A stretch of 64,000 nucleotides of DNA from Aliamphritea hakodatensis (GTDB taxonomy: Bacteria; Pseudomonadota; Gammaproteobacteria; Pseudomonadales; Balneatricaceae): positions 1,488,001 to 1,552,000 of the forward strand of contig NZ_AP025281.1 of the NCBI RefSeq assembly GCF_024347195.1, read 5' to 3'. Positions 8,813 to 16,873 of this stretch are shown here, piece by piece (within the stretch, counting starts at the first letter, position 1; the number at the start of each line of letters is the position of its first letter). The translations under genes were made by a program, and so were the position numbers. Below the pieces are notes generated by a model that saw only the letters and a program-made list of their open reading frames with translations, was not told where the DNA came from and made no database searches.

Positions 8813-9658
8813 TTATTCAGTAATCAGTGGCGGGAAGCTCTTAACCAGTTGATCCACCGCCTGCATCTGTTGCAGGTAAGGTTCAAGTTTATCCAGTGGC
8901 AGCGCGCAGGGGCCGTCGCACTTTGCTTCGGCCGGGTTCGGGTGCGCTTCCAGGAACAGACCGGCAATGCCCTGCGCCAGACCGGCACGGGAAAGCTGTG
9001 CAACCAGCGCCCGGCGACCATCTGCACTGTCACTGCGGCCACCTGGCATCTGCAGGGCATGGGTGGCATCAAACATGATTGGATAGCCAAATTCTTTCAT
9101 GACCGAGAAACCGAGCATATCTACCACCAGGTTGTTATAACCAAAGCTGCTGCCCCGTTCGCACAGGATCAGCTTGTCGTTACCGGCCTGTTCGGCTTTA
9201 TTGAGGATGTGTTTCATTTCCTGTGGTGCCAGGAACTGTGCTTTCTTGATATTAATTACAGCGTCGGTTTTAGCCATGGCCTCAACCAGATCGGTCTGGC
9301 GGGAGAGGAACGCCGGTAACTGAATGATGTCGCACACTTCGGCCGTGGGTGCCGCCTGATGCGGTTCGTGAACATCAGTGATTAGCGGTACGTTAAAAGT
9401 CTGCTTAATTTCCTGCAGGATTTTCAGGCCTTCTTCCAGTCCAGGGCCGCGGAAGGATGTCAGAGAAGAGCGGTTCGCTTTATCAAAAGACGCTTTAAAG
9501 ACGTAAGGAATGTCCAGTTTCTGAGTCACTTCGACGTAATGTTCGGCAATGCGCATGGCCAGATCCCGGGATTCCAGAACATTCATGCCGCCAAACAGAA
9601 CCATCGGGCTTTCGTTACTGATTTCGATCTGACCGGCTTTAATGGTTTTCTGCTGCAT
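8813..9658 (-). CDS. kdsA: 3-deoxy-8-phosphooctulonate (KDO-8-P) synthase
   Basis: A 281-residue TIM-barrel enzyme that condenses phosphoenolpyruvate with arabinose 5-phosphate to give KDO-8-phosphate for lipopolysaccharide inner core. Recognisable family blocks are the start LFGGMNVLESRDLAM, the loop SFDKANRSS (substrate-binding lysine and arginine), FNVPLITDVHEP, NIKKAQFLAP, LCERGSSFGYNNLVVDM and FDATHALQMPGG. Length fits the family (about 280-284). It is usually beside pyrG and eno; here neither is present and the gene appears to stand alone. AAGGAA lies at a suitable distance from the ATG at 9658. Its presence confirms a Gram-negative outer membrane. Confidence 0.96.
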   Translation of the reverse strand: MQQKTIKAGQIEISNESPMVLFGGMNVLESRDLAMRIAEHYVEVTQKLDIPYVFKASFDKANRSSLTSFRGPGLEEGLKILQEIKQTFNVPLITDVHEPHQAAPTAEVCDIIQLPAFLSRQTDLVEAMAKTDAVINIKKAQFLAPQEMKHILNKAEQAGNDKLILCERGSSFGYNNLVVDMLGFSVMKEFGYPIMFDATHALQMPGGRSDSADGRRALVAQLSRAGLAQGIAGLFLEAHPNPAEAKCDGPCALPLDKLEPYLQQMQAVDQLVKSFPPLITE

Positions 9659-9792
9659 CCTGACAATTCCTTAATGTTGCGCGCCTGCAATGTACAGAAA
9701 GGGGGTGGCAGGCTGCTTAAAAGTGGCATCAGTATACGCTAGGCAGAGGGTTTGCGGTATATTAGGGACATGAATACAGGACCACAGGGAAC

Positions 9793-10329
9793 ATGAAAAT
9801 GCGTGAAACGGATCTTACTTTACTGGCACAGGAATGCCGGACATTTATTGAGCAGCGACAGTCTCTGATGTTGGGGTCGCTGGTGGCGGACAGTCTGAAC
9901 GGCGGGGCTGCAACTGATGCCTGCCCGGATGTCAGCTATGCACCGTTTATCTGGCGTGACGGTGTGTTTTACGTGTTTATCAGTGAGCTGGCAGCGCATA
10001 CCCGTAATCTGATGGCGTGCGAACGAACATCTGTCATGTTTATTGAGGATGAGGTGGGTAACCGTAATCCGTTTGCCCGGCGGCGGACAAGTTTTGTTTG
10101 CAGGGCGCAACAGGTACCCCGGGATGCTCTGGCGTTTGAGCCGGCACTGGCTGATCTGGAAGAGGCATTCGGCGCCACGGTCGGTGTGCTCAGGGGGTTA
10201 AGTGATTTCAGGCTGTTCGCGCTGCAACCGGTCAGTGGCCGCTATGTGGTAGGGTTTGGCAAGGCGTACGATATTAATACGTCGGATTTCAGTCTGCGTC
10301 ATGTGGGGCCGGACGACTTGAAGAAGTAA
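9793..10329 (+). CDS. HugZ-type pyridoxamine-phosphate-oxidase-fold protein
   Basis: A 178-residue split-barrel flavin/heme-binding protein. The pattern of an N-terminal helix with LAQECRTFIEQRQSLMLGSL, the strands YAPFIWRDGVFYVFIS and TSVMFIEDE, then RRRTSFVCRAQ and the C-terminal RYVVGFGKAYDI is characteristic of the HugZ/HutZ family of heme-utilisation proteins and related PNPOx-like proteins. It may degrade or traffic heme, but no heme uptake genes and no Fur box are seen here, so the substrate is unproven. It is transcribed alone, away from kdsA. Confidence 0.75.
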   Translation: MKMRETDLTLLAQECRTFIEQRQSLMLGSLVADSLNGGAATDACPDVSYAPFIWRDGVFYVFISELAAHTRNLMACERTSVMFIEDEVGNRNPFARRRTSFVCRAQQVPRDALAFEPALADLEEAFGATVGVLRGLSDFRLFALQPVSGRYVVGFGKAYDINTSDFSLRHVGPDDLKK

Positions 10330-10363
10330 TTGCTAAAGACGTGTTACAAAAGCTGTGTCCAGG

Positions 10364-10401
10364 CCGCTGACTGAATGTTTATCAGAGCACTCAGTCAGCG
10401 G
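10364..10401. terminator. Large inverted repeat between convergent genes (likely terminator)
   Basis: Arms ccgctgactga (10364-10374) and tcagtcagcgg (10391-10401) form a perfect 11-bp stem with a 16-base loop between the HugZ-like gene and the convergent DUF2788 gene. There is no strong T-run, so efficiency as an intrinsic terminator is uncertain. Confidence 0.55.
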
Positions 10402-10407
10402 TTCTGA

Positions 10408-10620
10408 TCAGGCGGCTCCGCCACCCTCAATCATATAGACGGCAACGGTTTTAACCAGAAAGGCTGCCAGGCCTAAACCCAGAGCAAAGAACAGAATAAC
10501 TGTTCCGAATTTGCCGGCATTGGATTTTTTTGCCAAATCGTAAATGATGAAAAAGATAAAGGCCGCAAACACTGCGATGCCTACGTTCATCATGATGCCT
10601 TCGATCTCTGCTAGACGCAC
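10408..10620 (-). CDS. Small membrane protein, DUF2788 family
   Basis: About 70 residues with two hydrophobic helices: VGIAVFAAFIFFIIYDLAKKS and, after the polar hinge NAGKFG, TVILFFALGLGLAAFLVKTVAVY. The IIYDLAKKSNAGKFGT block is what identifies the DUF2788 family of short inner-membrane proteins in gammaproteobacteria; its function is unknown. The start is chosen as GTG at 10618-10620 because GAGGTG precedes it at the right distance. A longer in-frame extension from 10650 would begin inside the ribosome-binding region. An in-frame ATG also exists ten codons downstream. Confidence 0.75.
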   Translation of the reverse strand: MRLAEIEGIMMNVGIAVFAAFIFFIIYDLAKKSNAGKFGTVILFFALGLGLAAFLVKTVAVYMIEGGGAA

Positions 10621-10738
10621 AGTACACCTCTTGAAGATAAAGGTTTGCAATCAGCCCGGCGTCGCCGGACCTGTTTAAAAATTGATCGCGATTGTACAGG
10701 GAATAAAACGAAGGTGAAAGCCTTCACTGCACCGGCGG

Positions 10739-11254
10739 TTATTCCGCGTATGGGTGTTTGAAGCTGCCGATCAGCACGGCGGAAAATGCTGCAACGGCAG
10801 CCAGTGAAATAACCATAAGGCCTTCAGCCATCGTAATGCTCAGTAACAGATCCGGGGTATAGCCACACAGCTCCCAAGGTTCAAATACTGCCGGGAACCA
10901 CTGATCGACTGCGAACCATTCCGGCAGTCCGGTAGACATTTCACAACTGCTTTCAATCAGGTTGCGTTCAACCGCAAATACCATCCAGGAGCGTTCAAGC
11001 AGTGCTGCGGCGGCCCCGAGGTTGAGTGTTTGTAATAACAGGTTGGGGATCCGGTAGCGTCTCAGGCATAACGCGAGAACCGCCAGAGCGATAATTGCCA
11101 GAATCCAGATCCGGATATGAATGCAGAGTACGCAGGGGCCGTAATCTAAAACATACTGATAAAACAGTGCAACGCCTTCAAGTACACAGCCAACGAGAAT
11201 GATTGTCAGCCAGAAGCCAGCGTGTTTTCCGAGTGCGGCAGCATAGTGCAACAT
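10739..11254 (-). CDS. DsbB-like disulfide bond formation protein
   Basis: About 171 residues with four predicted transmembrane helices. The first cysteine pair, YGPCVLCIHIR, matches the CxxC of DsbB (PCVLCIYER in E. coli). The second pair lies in the long periplasmic loop: SSCEMSTGLPEWF and the C of WELCGYTP. DsbB reoxidises DsbA and passes electrons to quinone. The ATG at 11252-11254 is chosen; a TTG 21 codons upstream is in frame but would add an atypical extension. No dsbA is in the window. Confidence in the family is good, but a DsbI-type paralogue cannot be excluded. Confidence 0.82.
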   Translation of the reverse strand: MLHYAAALGKHAGFWLTIILVGCVLEGVALFYQYVLDYGPCVLCIHIRIWILAIIALAVLALCLRRYRIPNLLLQTLNLGAAAALLERSWMVFAVERNLIESSCEMSTGLPEWFAVDQWFPAVFEPWELCGYTPDLLLSITMAEGLMVISLAAVAAFSAVLIGSFKHPYAE

Positions 11255-11382
11255 AATTACAATACCTGTAAGTCCCTGATTTAGATGTTGTGAGGCTAAG
11301 TGAAAAATAAAGTTCAATCAATGGATTAAGCTTAATTTTCCCTCCCCGGAAAAGGTTTAAGGGCGAGGAGGGAAGTGATCTG

Positions 11383-12048
11383 TCATTCTTCCAGGAAGTT
11401 CACCTGGCTGTTGAAGGCCAGTACGATACGTGCCTGAGCGCCAAAATACGGCATGGCGGCATGCTTCAGGTAGGAGGGGAAGATAACAATCTGTCCTTCC
11501 TGGGGAGCAAAGTCCCAGGTGCCCGCAGCATTCAGATAGGCCGTACCCGCATCCAGATACTGGTCAGCACCGTGGCGCGGATCATAAAAGCGGTTCACGC
11601 CATTACGTGCTTCAATGCCGCTTTCGCCGGCCTGAAGGTAGTAAATGCCACACCAGGAACAGTTCGGGTGTGAGTGGGTGTCGTGGTAGCCACCGTTTTC
11701 GGTCACGTGGAACCAGGACTCGATAATGCTTGCCTGAGCCTGAGCGTCTTCCGGCCAGAATTCTTCGTTCACAGCATGAGCGACGGTGGTCAGCATATCT
11801 TCCAGAAAGATCTTCAGGTCGTTAAGGGCCGGTTCTGGCTGATCGAGCAGGTCAAGACTGCTTTCATACAGCCGGTGTTTGGCTGTAGGGGCGACGTAGC
11901 TGGCGATAGCATCTTCCTGCTGCTGGCGGATATTTTCAATGGCCGTTAACAGCGCCTGCCGGTTTTTACTGTGCTCCGGGTAGTTAACGCTAAACATACG
12001 CGTTTCCCAGACATTCATATCTTCAATCAGGAATGGCTCGCCGCTCAT
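11383..12048 (-). CDS. Putative 2OG-Fe(II) oxygenase (TIGR02466-like)
   Basis: A 221-residue protein with the double-stranded beta-helix signature of Fe(II)/2-oxoglutarate enzymes. A likely metal-binding block sits in GGYHDTHSHPNCSWCGIYYL (about residues 120-140). A distal His followed by a 2OG-binding Arg is in FPSYLKHAAMPYFGAQARIVLAFN near the C-terminus. The layout matches the TIGR02466 group of uncharacterised oxygenases often found in marine bacteria. Substrate unknown. AAGGACC precedes the ATG. It lies between a DsbB-like gene and a small TIGR02647 gene on the same strand, which gives no functional clue. Confidence 0.72.
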   Translation of the reverse strand: MSGEPFLIEDMNVWETRMFSVNYPEHSKNRQALLTAIENIRQQQEDAIASYVAPTAKHRLYESSLDLLDQPEPALNDLKIFLEDMLTTVAHAVNEEFWPEDAQAQASIIESWFHVTENGGYHDTHSHPNCSWCGIYYLQAGESGIEARNGVNRFYDPRHGADQYLDAGTAYLNAAGTWDFAPQEGQIVIFPSYLKHAAMPYFGAQARIVLAFNSQVNFLEE

Positions 12049-12115
12049 TGTGGTCCTTAAGTGCGTTCAGTTGGAAAATGGGGCGCTGCAAATGCTTTGC
12101 AGCGCGGTGCGGTTA

Positions 12116-12364
12116 TCAGGCAGCCGGTTTTGGCGGTGTGAGGATGTTTAACAGACTGTGGGCCTGATCGGCGGCTTCATGGCCAAGCGGTGTGAGATAA
12201 CCGCCGTCCTGTTGGGAAATTAAGCCTTTATCGAACAGCCGTGTGGTGGCAGCAATAATATCGGTATCGGCATTGGCGTGTACTTTTATACCCTGCAGGG
12301 TACTGGTCTGGCTGAAACGGATCAGCATGTTAATCTCTTCGGCAATCTCATGATTACAAGGCAT
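12116..12364 (-). CDS. Small conserved protein, TIGR02647 family
   Basis: About 82 residues. The sequence EINMLIRFSQTSTLQGIKVH, then LFDKGLISQQDGGYLTPLGHEAADQAHSLL, is the characteristic two-part pattern of the TIGR02647 family. The second half resembles a winged-helix wing (KGL...DGGYLTPLG), so a DNA-binding role is possible but untested. The ATG at 12364 is preferred over a GTG two codons upstream because AAGGAAA is then 6 bases away. Likely monocistronic or co-transcribed with the 2OG-oxygenase gene downstream. Confidence 0.72.
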   Translation of the reverse strand: MPCNHEIAEEINMLIRFSQTSTLQGIKVHANADTDIIAATTRLFDKGLISQQDGGYLTPLGHEAADQAHSLLNILTPPKPAA

Positions 12365-12509
12365 ATTCACTTTCCTTATACGGGTATGCTTCAGGTGATT
12401 CTACCGGTAAAAAAAGTTACAGCACCGGCATGGATCAACTCTGGCACAGTCAGGAAGAAATAAACAGGAGAAATCGGTGTAATCATGAAACATCTTCAGG
12501 AAAAGAAGA

Positions 12510-12593
12510 TGGTGGTGGGAGGTGGATTCGAACCACCGAAGCTTGCGCGTCAGATTTACAGTCTGATCCCTTTGGCCACTCGGGAACCCCACC
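12510..12593 (-). tRNA. tRNA-Tyr (GTA)
   Basis: The minus strand reads a class II tRNA very close to E. coli tRNA-Tyr. The acceptor 5' strand ggtgggg (12587-12593) pairs with tcccacc with one G-U at the base. The anticodon GTA is at 12557-12559 inside ctgtaaat, followed by a long variable arm and the T-loop ggttcgaatcc. The CCA end is encoded (12510-12512). A hairpin with arms catcttc and gaagatg right after the 3' end may act as terminator or processing signal. It is a single tRNA gene; no other tRNA was seen nearby. Confidence 0.96.
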
Positions 12594-12599
12594 GGGAGA

Positions 12600-12880
12600 G
12601 GGCGTGAATCTTATGTGTGCAAAGGCGCTTTGTAAACATCTGAAACGAAAAAAAATGAAAAAAACTTACTCGCCAGGTGGGCTGAAGGCCGTAGAAAATT
12701 TCAATAGATTTTATCTATGAAACTTCCGGATGCCATATAAAAGTTTTTGAAACACGGCTTTAGTTTAACTGTCCCGCCAGAGGTCCTGAAACCAGTGGGC
12801 TTGCCAACTGTTAATGGGTTTGGTTCTTATCTGGCTACACGTATCAGATAGCAAAATCAATATTGAATTTAACTTCTTAG
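12600..12880. other. Non-coding upstream part of the nrdA promoter region
   Basis: About 280 bases between tRNA-Tyr and the first NrdR box. It is AT-rich with no convincing reading frame. It should hold the tRNA promoter (minus strand) and distal nrdA regulatory sequence. I see no perfect DnaA box in it. Confidence 0.5.
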
Positions 12881-12895
12881 TATCTATATTGGGTG
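12881..12895 (+). promoter_or_regulatory. NrdR box 1 upstream of nrdA
   Basis: tatctatattgggtg fits the NrdR consensus acaCwATATaTwGtg at the CwATAT core and the GTG end. It starts exactly 31 bases before box 2, the three-turn spacing expected for NrdR binding. Confidence 0.75.
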
Positions 12896-12911
12896 TCTGC
12901 TGTATGACCCT

Positions 12912-12926
12912 GCACTATATATAGTG
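12912..12926 (+). promoter_or_regulatory. NrdR box 2 upstream of nrdA
   Basis: gcactatatatagtg is a near-perfect NrdR box (acaCwATATaTwGtg) and an almost complete palindrome. NrdR is the ATP/dATP-sensing repressor of ribonucleotide reductase genes. With box 1 it marks the nrdA promoter. Confidence 0.88.
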
Positions 12927-13059
12927 TTGTTCACTGCTTTATTAAGGGTCTGTATTGTTTGGATTTTGTACAGTCCGACTCCATTGTTGCTGAACGGATG
13001 GTTCCGCTGCAGTGACGGCAAAGTTTGATTTCAGTTTATTCATTGGTGGGAAGCGCGTA

Positions 13060-15321
13060 ATGCAGGACTTGATGGTTACCAAGAGAGATGGTCGAAAGGA
13101 AAAGATCGACCTGGAAAAAATTCACCGCGTCGTAATCTGGGCGGCAGAAGGATTGCAGAATGTTTCGGTATCTCAGGTTGAACTGAAAGCACATATACAG
13201 TTTTACGAAGGCATTAAGACTGCTGATATTCACGAGACGCTGATTAAGTCTGCAGCAGATCTGATTTCTGAAGATGCACCGGATTACCAGTATCTGGCTG
13301 CACGTCTGGCGATTTTCCACCTGCGTAAGCGCGCGTTTGACAGCTATGAGCCGCCACATCTGATGGCGCATGTTGCCAAGATGGTTGACAGTAAACGTTA
13401 TGATAAACATCTGCTGGAAGACTACAGCGAAGCCGAATTCAATGAGCTGAATGACTACCTGGATCACAGCCGGGATATGAACTTCAGTTATGTGGCTGTG
13501 AAGCAGCTTGAAGGTAAGTATCTGGTACAGAACCGGGTCACCGGTGAGATTTTTGAAAGCCCTCAGATTTTGTATATGCTGGTGGCCGCCTGTCTGTTTG
13601 CGGGTTACCCGAAAGAGACCCGTCTGGATTACGTGAAGCGTTTCTACGACGCCTGTTCTCTGTTTAAGCTGTCACTGCCAACACCTATTATGGCCGGTGT
13701 ACGGACACCGACCCGTCAGTTCAGCTCCTGCGTGCTGATCGAGTCTGATGATTCCCTGGACTCAATCAATGCGACCGCCAGTGCCATTGTTAAATATGTC
13801 AGTCAGCGTGCCGGTATCGGTATTAATGCTGGCCGGATTCGTGCGCTGGGCAGCCCGATTCGTCAGGGTGAAGCCTTCCACACCGGTTGTATTCCTTTTT
13901 ATAAGCACTTCCAGACGGCGGTTAAGTCCTGTTCTCAGGGCGGCGTGCGTGGCGGTGCAGCGACGCTGTTTTATCCGCTGTGGCATCTGGAAGTTGAGTC
14001 ACTGCTGGTGCTGAAGAATAACCGTGGTGTGGAAGAGAACCGTGTCCGCCATCTGGATTACGGTGTCCAGCTGAACAAGCTGATGTATCAGCGTCTGATT
14101 AAAGGTCAGAATATTACGCTGTTCAGCCCGCACGAAGTGCCTGGGCTGTACGATGCGTTCTTTGCTGATCAGGAAGAATTTGAACGCCTGTATGTGAAGT
14201 ATGAGCAGGATGACTCCATCCGTAAGCAAACAGTTAAAGCAGTTGAGCTGTTTGGTCTGCTGGCATCTGAGCGCGCGTCTACCGGCCGTATCTATATTCA
14301 GAACGTTGACCACTGTAATACGCACAGCCCGTTTGATCCGGCTGTTGCACCGGTTAAACAGTCAAACCTGTGTCTGGAAATTGCACTGCCAACCAAACCT
14401 CTGTCTGATGTGAATGATGATAAGGGTGAGATTGCCCTGTGTACTCTGTCGGCATTTAACCTGGGGGCACTGGAAGACCTGGATGAGCTGGAAAATCTGG
14501 CTGACCTGATTGTCCGCGCGCTGGACAGCCTGCTGGATTATCAGGATTACCCGATTGAAGCTGCCCGTCAGGCATCCCTGAGCCGCCGTACACTGGGTGT
14601 GGGTGTGACTAACTTTGCCTATTATCTGGCGAAGAACGGTGTGCGCTACTCAGACAGTTCTGCAAACGGTCTGGTACATAAGACATTTGAAGCGATTCAG
14701 TACTATCTGCTGAAAGCTTCTAATGAGCTTGCTAAAGAGCTGGGTGCCTGTTCTAAGTTTGATGAAACTACGTATTCAAAAGGCTTGCTGCCGATTGATA
14801 CCTACAAGCGTGAAGTGGATGACTTCTGTGAAGAGCCACTGCATTACTTCTGGGAAACGCTGCGTACCGATATTCGCGAGTTTGGTCTGCGTAACAGTAC
14901 TCTGACTGCACTGATGCCGTGCGAAACATCATCGCAGATCACTAACTCAACCAACGGTATTGAACCGCCACGGGGTTATGTGAGTGTGAAGGCCAGTAAA
15001 GACGGTGTAATGAAGCAGGTGGTGCCTGAGTACACTGAGCTTAAGGATGATTATGAGTTGCTGTGGGATATTCCGGGCAACGATGGTTACCTGCAGCTGA
15101 CCGGCATCATGCAGAAGTTCGTCGACCAGTCTATTTCAGCGAACACGAATTACGATCCGGCTAACTTCCCGGGCGATAAAGTACCGATGAAGCTGTTGCT
15201 TAAAGACTTGCTGACGGCCTATAAATACGGTGTTAAGACGCTGTACTATCACAACACCCGTGACGGCGCGACCGACCAGCACGATGATATGGGTTGTGAA
15301 AGCGGTGCCTGTAAGCTTTAA
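13060..15321 (+). CDS. nrdA: Class Ia ribonucleoside-diphosphate reductase, alpha subunit
   Basis: About 753 residues from the ATG at 13060. An in-frame GTG at 13012 would add 16 residues with no counterpart at the E. coli N-terminus, which starts close to LLVTKRDG; here the equivalent is LMVTKRDG. The N-terminal ATP cone (KIHRVVIWAAEGL) indicates allosteric activity control. The core has the active-site cysteine regions SCVLIESDDS and NLCLEIALPTKP, and the C-terminal redox pair is in GCESGACKL, nearly identical to E. coli. It reduces NDPs to dNDPs with NrdB. It is first in an operon with nrdB and yfaE and sits behind paired NrdR boxes. Confidence 0.97.
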   Translation: MQDLMVTKRDGRKEKIDLEKIHRVVIWAAEGLQNVSVSQVELKAHIQFYEGIKTADIHETLIKSAADLISEDAPDYQYLAARLAIFHLRKRAFDSYEPPHLMAHVAKMVDSKRYDKHLLEDYSEAEFNELNDYLDHSRDMNFSYVAVKQLEGKYLVQNRVTGEIFESPQILYMLVAACLFAGYPKETRLDYVKRFYDACSLFKLSLPTPIMAGVRTPTRQFSSCVLIESDDSLDSINATASAIVKYVSQRAGIGINAGRIRALGSPIRQGEAFHTGCIPFYKHFQTAVKSCSQGGVRGGAATLFYPLWHLEVESLLVLKNNRGVEENRVRHLDYGVQLNKLMYQRLIKGQNITLFSPHEVPGLYDAFFADQEEFERLYVKYEQDDSIRKQTVKAVELFGLLASERASTGRIYIQNVDHCNTHSPFDPAVAPVKQSNLCLEIALPTKPLSDVNDDKGEIALCTLSAFNLGALEDLDELENLADLIVRALDSLLDYQDYPIEAARQASLSRRTLGVGVTNFAYYLAKNGVRYSDSSANGLVHKTFEAIQYYLLKASNELAKELGACSKFDETTYSKGLLPIDTYKREVDDFCEEPLHYFWETLRTDIREFGLRNSTLTALMPCETSSQITNSTNGIEPPRGYVSVKASKDGVMKQVVPEYTELKDDYELLWDIPGNDGYLQLTGIMQKFVDQSISANTNYDPANFPGDKVPMKLLLKDLLTAYKYGVKTLYYHNTRDGATDQHDDMGCESGACKL

Positions 15322-15331
15322 TTGCCTGTCG

Positions 15332-15354
15332 GCCAGCCTTTGTTAAAGGCTGGC
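15332..15354 (+). other. Intercistronic hairpin between nrdA and nrdB
   Basis: Arms gccagccttt and aaaggctggc form a strong 10-bp stem with a 3-base loop. There is no T-run, so it looks like an mRNA-stability or processing element and not a full terminator. A weaker gccgg/ccggc hairpin lies at 15401-15421. Confidence 0.6.
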
Positions 15355-15458
15355 TGTTCAGGTTCTGCCCGGTGTAACGCCGGGTTTCAGATATGAGTGC
15401 TGCCGGAATTTCTTTACCGGCGTGATGATCCCAAGCTCGCAAAACATTAAGATACCAG

Positions 15459-16589
15459 ATGCTATATTCAACTTTTGATCCGACCTTTAATGACAGCACT
15501 AAAGAGCCGATGTTCTTCGGCCACAACGTTAACGTTGCCCGCTATGACAAGCAAAAGTATCCGATCTTTGAAAAGTTGATTGAAAAGCAATTATCGTTTT
15601 TCTGGCGTCCGGAAGAAGTGGATCTGTCCACTGACCGTAAAGATTTCATGGACATGCCGGAGCATGAAAAGCATATCTTCCTGAGCAACCTGAAATATCA
15701 GACGCTGCTGGACAGTGTGCAGGGCCGTTCCCCGAACATCGCTTTCCTGCCGATTGTTTCGTTACCGGAACTGGAAACCTGGCTGGAAACCTGGTCGTTC
15801 AGTGAAACCATTCACAGCCGCTCCTATACGCACATCATCCGGAACATCATGAATGAGCCGTCTGAAGTGTTTGATCAGATTGTTACCAATGAAGAAATCG
15901 TTAAGCGGGCTCAGAGTGTTACCCGTTTATATGATGAGCTGATTGAGTTAACCAATATTTATCTGATCCAGGGCGAGGGTCGCCATACTGTTGACGGTAA
16001 GCTGTTTGATACCACCAAGTACAATCTGAAAAAGAAGTTGTACCTGACGCTGGTATCGGTAAACGTTCTGGAAGCCATTCGTTTCTATGTCAGCTTTGCC
16101 TGTTCCTTTGCCTTTGCTGAGCGGGCAATTATGGAAGGCAATGCCAAGATCATTAAACTGATTGCCCGTGATGAGGCATTACACCTGACCGGTACCCAGT
16201 TCATGATCAATGTCCTGTCTTCCGGTGCTGATGATCCGGATTTCAAGAAGATTGCTGTTGAATGCCATGAGGAAGTGATTGAAATCTTCCGTGAAGCGGC
16301 AGAGCAAGAAAAAGACTGGGCGAACTACCTGTTCAGTGGTGGTTCTATGATCGGTCTGAATGCGCAGATCCTGCGCGATTATATTGAATACATCACCAAC
16401 GTGCGTATGAAAGCTGTCGGCCTGGAAGAAATCTTTCCGGCAAGCCAGAACCCACTGCCGTGGATGAATGCCTGGTTAGTGAGTGATAACGTACAGGTTG
16501 CGCCACAGGAAGCTGAAATCAGTTCCTATCTGGTGGGGGCAATTGATAATGAAGTTGATGAAAGCGACTTTGATGATTTTGATCTTTGA
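15459..16589 (+). CDS. nrdB: Class Ia ribonucleoside-diphosphate reductase, beta subunit
   Basis: A 376-residue ferritin-like diiron protein that houses the tyrosyl radical. The radical tyrosine is at about residue 123 in SRSYTHIIRN (Y122 in E. coli). Iron ligands are in the helices around FWRPEEVD, the EKHIF segment, and the later RDEALHL and CHEEVIEIF blocks. The C-terminal tail ends in acidic ESDFDDFDL, which docks to NrdA as in E. coli. No Mn-type NrdI is present. It is 137 bases after nrdA, with two hairpins between, and 17 bases before yfaE. Confidence 0.97.
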   Translation: MLYSTFDPTFNDSTKEPMFFGHNVNVARYDKQKYPIFEKLIEKQLSFFWRPEEVDLSTDRKDFMDMPEHEKHIFLSNLKYQTLLDSVQGRSPNIAFLPIVSLPELETWLETWSFSETIHSRSYTHIIRNIMNEPSEVFDQIVTNEEIVKRAQSVTRLYDELIELTNIYLIQGEGRHTVDGKLFDTTKYNLKKKLYLTLVSVNVLEAIRFYVSFACSFAFAERAIMEGNAKIIKLIARDEALHLTGTQFMINVLSSGADDPDFKKIAVECHEEVIEIFREAAEQEKDWANYLFSGGSMIGLNAQILRDYIEYITNVRMKAVGLEEIFPASQNPLPWMNAWLVSDNVQVAPQEAEISSYLVGAIDNEVDESDFDDFDL

Positions 16590-16606
16590 TCTTTGAGGGC
16601 TGATTC

Positions 16607-16873
16607 ATGAGTGGTATTCCAAGGATTAAGGTCAATCACCACGGTACGTTCTACTACCAGTATGAGTTCTCACTACTGGATGCTCTGGAGGCGCAGGAGA
16701 TTCCTGCGCCCTATAATTGCCGCGGTGGCTATTGCGGTACCTGTAAAGTCAGGCTGATCGACGGTGAGGTTGAACAGGTACAGGATGCGCTGTTTGATAC
16801 CGTGGGTGACGAAATCCTGACCTGCTGCTGTAAGCCTGTCGGACATATAGAAATCGAACTTCCGGAAGACTGA
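16607..16873 (+). CDS. yfaE: 2Fe-2S ferredoxin for ribonucleotide reductase maintenance
   Basis: An 88-residue plant-type ferredoxin. Cysteines at 38, 43 and 46 (CRGGYCGTC) and one of the CCC run at 73-75 form the 2Fe-2S site. Its position right behind nrdB and its short length match E. coli YfaE, which supplies electrons to regenerate the NrdB diiron-tyrosyl cofactor. The triple Cys near the fourth ligand also occurs in this family. The operon seems to end here; no strong intrinsic terminator is visible directly after it. Confidence 0.93.
   Translation: MSGIPRIKVNHHGTFYYQYEFSLLDALEAQEIPAPYNCRGGYCGTCKVRLIDGEVEQVQDALFDTVGDEILTCCCKPVGHIEIELPED

Noticed and set aside
12430..12720. Open frame across tRNA-Tyr
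   Set aside because: It reads through a complete tRNA gene with encoded CCA; no coding evidence.
12600..13059. Extended nrdA start at GTG 13012
   Set aside because: The extra residues have no match to NrdA N-termini, and ATG 13060 aligns with the E. coli start region.
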